Shown here: one piece after another, positions 1 through 6,326 of the stretch
How the letters are laid out: every line of letters starts with the position of its first letter
Numbering within the stretch: the first letter of the stretch is position 1
Assembly: GCA_934675045.1 (NCBI GenBank)
Contig: CAKUPI010000076.1
Location: 1 to 7,893 of the forward strand
Direction: 5' to 3'
Source of the DNA: an uncultured Eubacteriales bacterium
GTDB lineage: Bacteria > Bacillota > Clostridia > Oscillospirales > Butyricicoccaceae
DNA length: 7,893 nt
The notes under the pieces: model-generated
Seen by the model: only the letters and a program-made list of their open reading frames with translations
Database searches by the model: none
Told to the model about the DNA's origin: nothing
Made by a program: the position numbers and the translations under genes

Positions 1-566
1 GCGACAAGGTGTGCAAGTGCATTCATCTGCCGGTGCAGTCGGGCAGCGACCGTATTTTGGGGGAGATGAACCGGCGCTACACGGCCGCGCATTATCTCGG
101 GCTGGTGGACTATGCGCGCTCGGTGATGCCGGAGATCACCTTTACCAGCGACATCATCGTCGGCTTTCCGGGCGAAACGGAAGAGGATTTTGAAAAGACC
201 CTTGAACTGATTGAAAAGGTGCGTTTCCACTCGCTCTTTACCTTTATTTATTCCAAACGGGGCGGCACGCGCGCGGCCTCTATGCCGGACCCGGCCTCGC
301 GCGAGGAAAAGCAGCGCCGCTTCGACCGTCTGCTCGACGTGCAGAACCGCATTTCCAAAGAAGAAAACCAGAAGCTTCTGGGGCGCACGCTGCGCGTTTT
401 GGTTGACGGCCTTTCTGACGATAAAGACTATCCCCTGACGGCCCGGACCGACGGATTTCAGCTGGTGCTTTTAAAGGGGAGTGCGGATCAGGTCGGCCGG
501 TGGGCCGACGTGACCATTGAGCGCGCCTCGACCTGGGCGCTGTTTGCCAGCCTGCGGGCCGAATAG
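1..566 (+). CDS. miaB: MiaB, tRNA-2-methylthio-N6-dimethylallyladenosine synthase, C-terminal part (5' truncated by window edge)
   Basis: Reading frame is open from the window edge (first full codon at 3) to the TAG at 564-566, giving 187 visible residues; the real start lies upstream. MiaB is a radical-SAM methylthiotransferase that adds a methylthio group to i6A37 of tRNAs reading UNN codons, acting after MiaA. Visible family blocks are the radical-SAM tail IHLPVQSGSDRIL, NRRYT, and TSDIIVGFPGETEEDF, then a C-terminal TRAM RNA-binding domain (about the last 65 residues: LLGRTLRVLVDG, LTARTDG, ADVTIERASTWALF). The N-terminal MTTase domain and the CxxxCxxC iron-sulfur motif are outside the window. 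RimO and MtaB are relatives; the KVCKxIHLPVQSGS sequence and the neighbouring mutS and miaA favour MiaB. The visible KVCKC has a Cys where many relatives have His, of unknown meaning. The 20-nt gap to mutS suggests co-transcription. Confidence 0.93.
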   Translation, partial: DKVCKCIHLPVQSGSDRILGEMNRRYTAAHYLGLVDYARSVMPEITFTSDIIVGFPGETEEDFEKTLELIEKVRFHSLFTFIYSKRGGTRAASMPDPASREEKQRRFDRLLDVQNRISKEENQKLLGRTLRVLVDGLSDDKDYPLTARTDGFQLVLLKGSADQVGRWADVTIERASTWALFASLRAE

Positions 567-586
567 AAAAGGGGAGAAAGACAACC

Positions 587-3196
587 ATGGCCGAGCTGAC
601 CCCCATGATGAAGCAGTACTTTGAAATTAAAAATCAGTACGGCGACTACATTTTGATGTATCGTCTGGGCGATTTTTACGAAATGTTCTTTGACGATGCC
701 AAGCTGGTGTCGAAGGAGCTGGATTTGACGCTGACGGGGCGCGACTGCGGGCAGGAAGAGCGCGCGCCCATGTGCGGCGTGCCGTATCACAGCGCCGAAT
801 CCTATATCGGCCGCCTGATTGCCAAGGGGTACAAGGTGGCCATCTGTGAGCAGACGGAGGACCCGGCCAAGGCAAAGGGCCTTGTGCGCCGGGAAGTGGT
901 CCGCATTATCACGCCGGGCACCGTGATGGAAAGCTCCATGCTGGACGAGCGCCGCAACAACTTCATCGGCGCGGTGTACGCCGACTCGCTCGGGTGCGGC
1001 GTCTGCTTCTGCGACATGTCGACCGGTGAGGTGTTTGCCACGCAGGCCGAGGGGAAGGAGGCCGGCAGTCAGGTGCTGTGCGAGCTGGGGCGATTTGCCC
1101 CCAGCGAGGTGCTTTTGTCCGATTCCGCGGCTTCCGACGAGCCGCTGAACACTTTTTTGTGGGAAAAGCTCGGCTGTCATATCGAGGCGGCCGGCGAATG
1201 GCGGTTTCGCTTTGAAAACGCGCTGGAAGCCATGCAAAAGCAATTTCCGGAGTCGGCCGACGCGCTGGATCAGGCGCCTGAGCTGCGTCAGCTGACCTGC
1301 GCCGTCGGCGGGCTTTTGTCTTATCTGCACGAGACGCAGAAAAACGACCTTTCCCACGTCAACCGGCTGGATATTTACAGCCAGGGGCAGTTCATGGGGC
1401 TTGACCTGACGGCGCGGCGAAATCTGGAAATTACCGCGTCGCTGGCGAGCGGCGACAAGCGCGGCTCGCTGCTGTGGGTCCTCGACCGCACCAAATGCGC
1501 GATGGGCGCGCGTCTGCTGCGCCAGTGGCTGGAAAAGCCGCTTTTGAGCGTTCCGGCCATTCAGCGGCGCCAGAATGCCGTCGGCGCGCTCGTTTCCGAC
1601 GCCATCACCCGCGACAGGCTGCAGGGCTATCTGTCCGACATGTACGACGTGGAGCGCATCATCGGCCGCATTGTATACGGCACGGCCAATTGCCGGGACC
1701 TGCGCGCGCTGTGGCAGGTCTGCTCCCTGCTGCCGTCCGTGAAGGAGACGCTGCTCGCAAGCCCGTCCAAAACACTGCGCGATCTGGCCGGGCAGATCGG
1801 CGACTTGAGCGATATCGCCGATTTGATCGACGCCGCCATCGCCGAAAACCCGCCCTTTTCCGTGCGCGAGGGGGGCATTATCCGCGAGGGCTTCAGCGAC
1901 GACGTCGACCACCTGCGCTCGCTGCTCAACGGCGGAACCACCCGCGTCAGCGAAATCGAGCGCACAGAGCGCGAGCGCACCGGCATCAAAACGCTGAAGG
2001 TGGGCTACAACAAGGTTTTCGGCTATTATATCGAAATCAGCAAGTCCTATATTTCGCAGGCCCCTGAAAGCTACATCCGCAAGCAGACGCTGACCAACTG
2101 TGAGCGCTATATCACGCAGGAGCTCAAGGAGCTGGAAGGGGAGATCCTTTCGGCCAGCGAGCGTGTGACGGCTTTGGAGTACGAGCTGTTCACCCGGATT
2201 CGCGAGCAGATTGCGGCGCAGGCGGGGCGCGTGCAGCAGGCCTCGCACGCCCTTGCGTGCGCGGACGTATACGCGTCTTTTGCGCAGGCGGCGGCACAGT
2301 ACGGCTATTGCAGGCCGGAAATGGACAACTCGGACCGCATCGATATCCGCGACGGGCGGCACGCCGTCGTTGAGCGCATGCTCAAAGACAGCCTGTTTGT
2401 CCCCAACGACACGCTGCTCGACTGCGGCGAAAACCGCGTGGCCATTGTCACCGGCCCCAACATGGCGGGCAAGTCGACCTATATGCGTCAGGTGGCGCTC
2501 ATTGTCATCATGGCGCAGTGCGGCAGCTTTGTGCCGGCGGCTTCGGCCACGCTCGGCGTGTGCGACCGCGTGTTCACCCGCATCGGCGCCTCTGACGATC
2601 TGTCGTCGGGGCGTTCGACCTTTATGGTCGAGATGAGCGAGGTGGCGGATATTCTGCGTCACGCCACGTCGCGCAGCCTGCTGATTCTGGACGAGATCGG
2701 CCGCGGCACCTCGACCTTTGACGGCATGGCCATTGCCCGCGCCGTGCTCGAATATGCGGCCGACAAAAAGAAGCTGGGCGCCAAAACGCTGTTCGCCACG
2801 CACTACCACGAGCTGTGCGAGCTGGAAGCCGGCGTTTCCGGCGTCAAAAACTACAACATCGTCGTCAAAAAACGCGGCGATGAAATCATCTTTATCAAGA
2901 AAATTGTCCGCGGCGGCGCCAATGACAGCTATGGCATCGAGGTCGGGAAGCTGGCCGGACTGCCGGACAGCGTCATTCGCCGCGCCAAGGAAGTCCTCAA
3001 AAGCATCGAGCGGCAGACGCCGCAGCAGCCGCACGTCCGCGAACCGGCGGCAGAGGAGGAAAGTCAGGTGTCTTTGGGGTCGTACGCGGGCGAGGAACTG
3101 CTGGAAAGGCTGAAAGCTTTACAGCCAGACACGCTGACGCCCATCGAGGCGCTCGGCCTGCTGTATGAGCTTTCGGCCCGCGCAAAGGAGTGCTGA
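587..3196 (+). CDS. mutS: DNA mismatch repair protein MutS
   Basis: Encodes 869 aa, close to the usual 850-870. MutS dimers scan DNA in the cytoplasm, clamp onto mismatches and recruit MutL on ATP exchange. The mismatch-binding Phe-x-Glu is F30-Y31-E32 in GDFYEMF. Approximate order is mismatch-recognition domain (1-115), connector (125-255), lever/core with clamp insertion (265-530) and ABC-type ATPase (545-795). The ATPase has Walker A GPNMAGKST at 623-631, signature SDDLSSGRSTFMVEM at 669-683, Walker B LLILDE with D702/E703, and the switch His H739 in FATHYHE. The tail ends with the usual LxPDxLTPIEAL block. Start ATG 587 follows AGGGGAG (570-576) with a 10-nt spacer and gives the family N-terminus TPMMKQYFEIK. 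The tail segment where Firmicute MutS usually has a QLSLF/QLSFF beta-clamp motif reads QVSLG (827-831). The gene uses no TTA, CTA or TCA codon up to about 3034, so the opposite strand is open in that phase. Confidence 0.98.
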   Translation: MAELTPMMKQYFEIKNQYGDYILMYRLGDFYEMFFDDAKLVSKELDLTLTGRDCGQEERAPMCGVPYHSAESYIGRLIAKGYKVAICEQTEDPAKAKGLVRREVVRIITPGTVMESSMLDERRNNFIGAVYADSLGCGVCFCDMSTGEVFATQAEGKEAGSQVLCELGRFAPSEVLLSDSAASDEPLNTFLWEKLGCHIEAAGEWRFRFENALEAMQKQFPESADALDQAPELRQLTCAVGGLLSYLHETQKNDLSHVNRLDIYSQGQFMGLDLTARRNLEITASLASGDKRGSLLWVLDRTKCAMGARLLRQWLEKPLLSVPAIQRRQNAVGALVSDAITRDRLQGYLSDMYDVERIIGRIVYGTANCRDLRALWQVCSLLPSVKETLLASPSKTLRDLAGQIGDLSDIADLIDAAIAENPPFSVREGGIIREGFSDDVDHLRSLLNGGTTRVSEIERTERERTGIKTLKVGYNKVFGYYIEISKSYISQAPESYIRKQTLTNCERYITQELKELEGEILSASERVTALEYELFTRIREQIAAQAGRVQQASHALACADVYASFAQAAAQYGYCRPEMDNSDRIDIRDGRHAVVERMLKDSLFVPNDTLLDCGENRVAIVTGPNMAGKSTYMRQVALIVIMAQCGSFVPAASATLGVCDRVFTRIGASDDLSSGRSTFMVEMSEVADILRHATSRSLLILDEIGRGTSTFDGMAIARAVLEYAADKKKLGAKTLFATHYHELCELEAGVSGVKNYNIVVKKRGDEIIFIKKIVRGGANDSYGIEVGKLAGLPDSVIRRAKEVLKSIERQTPQQPHVREPAAEEESQVSLGSYAGEELLERLKALQPDTLTPIEALGLLYELSARAKEC
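3184..3190 (+). promoter_or_regulatory. Shine-Dalgarno of mutL, fixes its start at 3198
   Basis: AAAGGAG lies inside the last codons of mutS, 7 nt before ATG 3198. An upstream in-frame ATG at 3165 would add 11 residues that do not look like the MutL N-terminus and has no comparable site. The ribosome site overlapping the mutS end, with one base between stop and start, suggests translational coupling of the repair pair. Confidence 0.8.
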
Positions 3197-3197
3197 A

Positions 3198-5111
3198 ATG
3201 GCCAAAATCTTTCGTTTGTCTCCGCAGCTTGCCAATATGATAGCGGCCGGCGAGGTGGTCGAGCGCCCCGGCTCGGTGGCCAAAGAGCTGATTGAAAACA
3301 GCATTGACGCGGGCGCCGATCGCATTTCCGTGGAAATCAAAAACGGAGGCGTCGCCTATCTGCGCGTGACCGACAACGGCTGCGGCATGGAGCCGGGCGA
3401 CGTCCGCACCGCCTTTCTGCGCCACGCCACCAGCAAAATCCGCTCGGCCTCAGACCTCGACTCCATCATGACGCTGGGCTTCCGCGGCGAGGCGCTGGCC
3501 GCTGTGGCCGCCGTTGCCCGGGTAGACCTGATAACCCGCACGAAGTTTGCCACCGGCGGCGTGCAGATCACGCTGGAGGGCGGCAAGGAAATAGACTTTA
3601 CAGACACCGGCTGCCCTGCCGGCACCACCATTATCGTGCGGGACCTGTTTTACAACGTGCCGGCGCGCATGAAGTTTTTGAAAAAGGACAGCACCGAGGG
3701 CGCTTATGTCGAGGCGGCGGTCATTCACGCCGCGCTGTCGCGTCCGGATTTGTCCTTTCAGTTCATCAAGGACGGGCGCGAAACCATCAGCACGCCGGGC
3801 GACGGCTCGCTGACGACGGCCATTTACTCCCTTTACGGCCGCGAGATGGCCGAAGGGATGATTTCAACGGTGGGCAGCTTCCACGATATCGCCGTCGAGG
3901 GGTGCGTCTCGCTGCCCTCCGTCACCCGAGCCAACCGCAACCTGCAAAACTTTTTTGTCAACGGGCGCTATGTGCGCTCCAAGGTGCTGACGGCCGCGCT
4001 GGACGAGGCCTACAAAAATCGCCTGATGCACGGGCGCTCGGCCATCTGCTTTCTCAACATCCGGGTCAGCGCCGAGATGGTCGACGTCAACGTCCACCCG
4101 GCCAAAATGGAAATCAAGTTCTCACGCGAAAGCGATGTTTTCCGCGCCGTGTACAACACGGTTTTGTCGGCGCTGGAGGCCGACGACCACATCGCCGGAA
4201 AGCGCCCGCCCGAGCCGCCCGCCCCGGCGCTTTCACCTGAGCCGCCCGCCGCGGGCGCCGTGCAGACGCCGCGCTGGCAGCCCTCGGCCGGCTACACCGT
4301 TGCCGAAAGCCACCAGCAAAGCTTTACCCGGGCCGCCAGCGAGCGCCCCGTTTACCGCAACGCGCAGGGGCAGTCCGCCCTGCTCAGCGACCTGATGAAA
4401 GGGCTTTGCAGCACGGGCGAAAAGGCGGTCGACGCGTCGGACGACCCGCTGGCCGTTTCCGTCTCGTCGCAGGCCGAGCCGCCGGCGGCGGCCGCAGACC
4501 GGGCCGCCGCGCCGGGGGTCCTGACGGCCGATGCGGGGGAGCAGCAGCCGGTTTATGTGGTGGGCGAGCTGTTTTCGACCTATATTCTCGCACAGGAAAA
4601 GGACGGCTGCTGGCTGATCGACAAGCACGCCGCGCACGAGCGGATGATTTTCAACGAGCTGCTGGCCCGGCAGACGGGGCAGCCCGGGCAGTTTCTGCTC
4701 GACCCGGTTACCGTCGTCTTGTCCAGACCGGAGAAAGCGGCCTGTCTGGACAACCAGGAGCGGCTGACCGAGGCCGGGTTCGCCATCGAGGATATCGGCG
4801 CGCAGGCCGTTCTGGTCCGTCAGGCGCCGATGTACCTCGACCATGGCGACATTGCCGCCGTTTTGTCCGAAATGGCCGGACTGCTGATGCTGCCCGGCTC
4901 TGCCGACAACGACATTCATGCGCAGCTTCTCAAAAGCGTGGCCTGCAAGGCGGCCGTCAAGGCGGGCAAAAGCAGCGACGCGGCGGAGCTGCAGCGTCTG
5001 GCCGAAAGGGTGCTGACCATGCCCGATGTGCGCAACTGCCCGCACGGCCGGCCGGTCGCCATCTACCTTTCGCGCCGGGAACTGGAAAAGCGCTTTAAGA
5101 GGATTGTATGA
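3198..5111 (+). CDS. mutL: DNA mismatch repair protein MutL (endonuclease type)
   Basis: Encodes 637 aa. MutL is the ATP-dependent partner of MutS that, in bacteria lacking MutH, nicks the daughter strand itself. The N-terminal GHKL ATPase has E30 (general base) and N34 in KELIENSIDAGA, D59-N-G-C-G-M64, and GFRGEAL at 94-100. A Pro/Ala-rich linker covers about 340-455. The C-terminal endonuclease domain shows DKHAAHE at 475-481, ACK around C583, and CPHGRP at 614-619, the metal-binding set of MutL nucleases. QFLLDP at 498-503 fits the QxxLxP beta-clamp motif known from Bacillus MutL. The last position of DQHA(X)2E(X)4E is N486 here, with Glu one residue later. The gene starts one base after the mutS stop and its TGA overlaps the miaA ATG, so mutS-mutL-miaA look co-translated. 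The absence of MutH from the genome is inferred from the endonuclease motif. Confidence 0.98.
   Translation: MAKIFRLSPQLANMIAAGEVVERPGSVAKELIENSIDAGADRISVEIKNGGVAYLRVTDNGCGMEPGDVRTAFLRHATSKIRSASDLDSIMTLGFRGEALAAVAAVARVDLITRTKFATGGVQITLEGGKEIDFTDTGCPAGTTIIVRDLFYNVPARMKFLKKDSTEGAYVEAAVIHAALSRPDLSFQFIKDGRETISTPGDGSLTTAIYSLYGREMAEGMISTVGSFHDIAVEGCVSLPSVTRANRNLQNFFVNGRYVRSKVLTAALDEAYKNRLMHGRSAICFLNIRVSAEMVDVNVHPAKMEIKFSRESDVFRAVYNTVLSALEADDHIAGKRPPEPPAPALSPEPPAAGAVQTPRWQPSAGYTVAESHQQSFTRAASERPVYRNAQGQSALLSDLMKGLCSTGEKAVDASDDPLAVSVSSQAEPPAAAADRAAAPGVLTADAGEQQPVYVVGELFSTYILAQEKDGCWLIDKHAAHERMIFNELLARQTGQPGQFLLDPVTVVLSRPEKAACLDNQERLTEAGFAIEDIGAQAVLVRQAPMYLDHGDIAAVLSEMAGLLMLPGSADNDIHAQLLKSVACKAAVKAGKSSDAAELQRLAERVLTMPDVRNCPHGRPVAIYLSRRELEKRFKRIV
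4212..4250 (+). repeat. Short direct repeat in the MutL linker
   Basis: The 12-mer GAGCCGCCCGCC occurs at 4212-4223 and again at 4239-4250, a 27-nt period that preserves the frame and encodes two PEPPA blocks. It lies in the low-complexity Pro/Ala linker between the ATPase and endonuclease domains, where length variation by slippage would be tolerated. Confidence 0.6.
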
Positions 5112-6049
5112 ACAAACGCATTGCAGTGATCGCCGGGCCGACGGCCTCGGGAAAAACCGAGCTGTCGCTGACGCTGGCCGAGCGTTTCGGCGGCGAAATT
5201 GTTTCGGCCGACTCCATGCAGATTTACAGGGGCATGGACATCGGGACGGCCAAACCGGCCCCGGCGGAACGCCGCGGCATTCCGCATCACATGCTCGATG
5301 TGGCGGAGCCGGGGGATGACTGGTCGGTTTCGCGCTACGAGAAGGAGGCGGCCCGCTGCGTCGAGGACATTTTGCGGCGCGGAAAGCTGCCCATTCTGTG
5401 CGGGGGCACCGGCCTTTACATCAACGCCGTTTTGACGGGAAGCGGCTTTCAGGCGAGCGGGGCCGAGGCCGGCATCCGCGCGGAGCTGGACAGGCAGTGG
5501 GAGGAGCTGGGCCGCGAGGCCATGTGCAGCCGCCTGCGCGCCGTCGACCCGGAAAGCGCCGAACGCCTGCACCCCAACGATCGCCGGCGCATCATCCGCG
5601 CGCTCGAGGTGTACGAGCTGACGGGTGAAACCATTTCGGCGCACAACCGCCGCACCCGCGAGAGGCCCCCGAGGTACGAGGCCGTCATGCTGGGGCTGAA
5701 AACCGACCCGCGCGAAATCCTGTACGAGCGCATCAACCGCCGCGTCGGCCGGATGGCGGAGCAAGGCCTGATTGAAGAGGCGGAGCGGCTCTGGCGGAGC
5801 GGGCGGCTGCGCGGCACGGCGGCGCAGGCCATCGGGTACAAGGAGCTTGCCGGGTATTTCGAGGGCGAAAAAACGCTGGACGAGGCGCTGGAGGCCATCC
5901 GGCAAAAATCGCGCAATTACGCCAAAAGGCAGCTGACGTGGTTTCAGGCGGATGACAGAATCCGCTGGATTGTGTATAATACCGTCGAAGCCTCCCCGGC
6001 CGTCGCGGAAGAAGCGACAGCTTTTTTGCGCCGGGCCGGGTTACAATGA
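5108..6049 (+). CDS. miaA: MiaA, tRNA dimethylallyltransferase
   Basis: Encodes 313 aa, the usual size. MiaA transfers the dimethylallyl group of DMAPP to N6 of A37 in tRNAs reading UNN codons, producing i6A37, the substrate of MiaB. The P-loop is GPTASGKT at 10-17. The catalytic region SADSMQIYRGMDIGTAKP spans 33-50 with D35. PHHMLDV lies at 60-66, and GGTGLYI begins at 100 with the conserved T102. LHPNDRRRIIRALEVYELTG and the C-terminal RNYAKRQLTWFQ are also typical. Start ATG 5108 overlaps the mutL TGA as ATGA, with AAGAGGA at 5097-5103 as ribosome site. The TGA at 6047-6049 lies in the 5' arm of the hairpin covering the hfq start. The last 100 bases also hold a candidate promoter and a terminator-like hairpin, so this coding end probably carries regulatory load for hfq. 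Confidence 0.98.
   Translation: MNKRIAVIAGPTASGKTELSLTLAERFGGEIVSADSMQIYRGMDIGTAKPAPAERRGIPHHMLDVAEPGDDWSVSRYEKEAARCVEDILRRGKLPILCGGTGLYINAVLTGSGFQASGAEAGIRAELDRQWEELGREAMCSRLRAVDPESAERLHPNDRRRIIRALEVYELTGETISAHNRRTRERPPRYEAVMLGLKTDPREILYERINRRVGRMAEQGLIEEAERLWRSGRLRGTAAQAIGYKELAGYFEGEKTLDEALEAIRQKSRNYAKRQLTWFQADDRIRWIVYNTVEASPAVAEEATAFLRRAGLQ
5952..5980 (+). promoter_or_regulatory. Candidate sigma-A promoter inside miaA, driving hfq
   Basis: ATGACA at 5952-5957 (5 of 6 to TTGACA) and a perfect TATAAT at 5975-5980 are separated by exactly 17 nt. I found no other TATAAT in the window, and such AT-rich hexamers are rare in this GC-rich context. Transcription would start near 5987, giving a leader of about 100 nt before the hfq ATG. 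E. coli hfq also has promoters inside miaA, which makes the placement plausible. The bases also encode MiaA (DDRIRWIVYNT), so chance is not excluded. Confidence 0.5.
5999..6027 (+). terminator. Terminator-like hairpin with T6 near the miaA end (possible attenuator of hfq)
   Basis: The 5' arm GCCGTCGC (5999-6006) pairs with the 3' arm GCGACAGC (6014-6021) over a 7-nt loop, with one C-A mismatch. Six T's follow at once (6022-6027). It lies within the miaA coding sequence, about 12 nt after the predicted start from the internal promoter. Ribosomes finishing miaA would cover the stem on the long transcript, whereas a short untranslated transcript would let it fold. The stem is only seven pairs with a mismatch, so termination may be partial or absent. 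Confidence 0.35.
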
Positions 6050-6086
6050 TAATGTCAATTCTTTTGAAAAAAGGGGATATTATCAT
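6046..6086 (+). promoter_or_regulatory. RNA hairpin occluding the hfq Shine-Dalgarno and start codon
   Basis: Positions 6046-6056 pair with 6076-6086 (11 pairs, one G-U). After a two-A bulge (6057-6058), 6059-6065 pair with 6069-6075 (seven pairs, two G-U) around a GAA loop. The 3' arm contains the whole AAGGGG ribosome site (6071-6076) and the A and U of the hfq start. The 5' arm begins on the ATGA that ends miaA, so a ribosome terminating miaA would open the structure. Pairing was worked out by hand; no folding energy was computed, and the outer helix is AU-rich. Confidence 0.55.
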
Positions 6087-6309
6087 GGAAAGCAAACTCG
6101 GGCTTCAGGAAGTCTTTTTAAACGAGGCGCGCAAGCAGAAAACGCCGGTGACCGTTTTTATGACCAACGGCTTTCAGCAGCGCGGCGTCGTGGCCGCCTT
6201 TGACGGCTATACCCTGCTGCTGCACCATGAGGGAAAGCAGTATTTCATCTATAAGCACGCGGTGTCGACCGTCGTTCCGCAGCGGAACGTCGTTTTGCCG
6301 CAGGAATAA
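6085..6309 (+). CDS. hfq: RNA-binding protein Hfq
   Basis: Encodes 74 aa, an Sm-like protein that forms a hexameric ring and helps small RNAs and mRNAs meet. LQEVFLNEARK has the proximal-face Gln Q8. The Sm1 block VFMTNGFQQRGVVAAFDGYTLLL covers 24-46 with Y42 at the base-stacking position. The Sm2 block is IYKHAVST (55-62), carrying the signature K57-H58. HHEGKQ before Sm2 resembles the Bacillus protein. There is no long C-terminal tail, unlike E. coli. ATG 6085 was chosen because AAGGGG (6071-6076) lies 8 nt upstream and it gives the family length. An in-frame ATG at 6046 would add 13 residues not typical of Hfq. Codon 12 is TTA, rare in these genes. Regulation probably involves the internal miaA promoter and the leader hairpins. 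Confidence 0.96.
   Translation: MESKLGLQEVFLNEARKQKTPVTVFMTNGFQQRGVVAAFDGYTLLLHHEGKQYFIYKHAVSTVVPQRNVVLPQE
6273..6289 (+). repeat. Perfect 17-bp palindrome near the 3' end of hfq
   Basis: CGTTCCGC-A-GCGGAACG is an 8+1+8 perfect dyad within the last hfq codons. As RNA it can form a 7-bp stem with a CAG loop. A TTTT run follows after three bases (6293-6296), so a weak terminator or a dyad binding site is conceivable. It is fully within coding sequence and may have no role. Confidence 0.4.
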
Positions 6310-6326
6310 AAGGAGAGCAGCGCCGT

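Noticed and set aside
1127..1158. Hairpin GCGGCT/AGCCGC in mutS with a downstream T6
   Set aside because: The T-run begins seven bases after the stem, too far for an intrinsic terminator, and it is mid-gene.
488..3034. Very long open frame (848 codons) on the - strand opposite mutS
   Set aside because: It is codon-aligned with mutS and arises from absence of TTA, CTA and TCA codons in a GC-rich gene. Its translation shows no recognisable domain, and mutS is unmistakable.
3165..3197. Earlier in-frame mutL start at ATG 3165
   Set aside because: It would add 11 non-family residues inside mutS, while AAAGGAG and the conserved N-terminus point to 3198.
3951..3956. T6 run in mutL
   Set aside because: No stem directly upstream; it is explained by Phe codons in NFFVNGR.
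6025..6053. Second promoter with GATAAT at 6048-6053
   Set aside because: The possible -35 (TTTGCG) matches only three of six, and the AT-rich bases are better explained by the leader hairpin.
6046..6084. Longer hfq beginning at ATG 6046 (13 extra residues)
   Set aside because: The ribosome site at 6071-6076 serves ATG 6085, and the extension is not Hfq-like. Initiation at 6046 by ATGA coupling is not strictly excluded.
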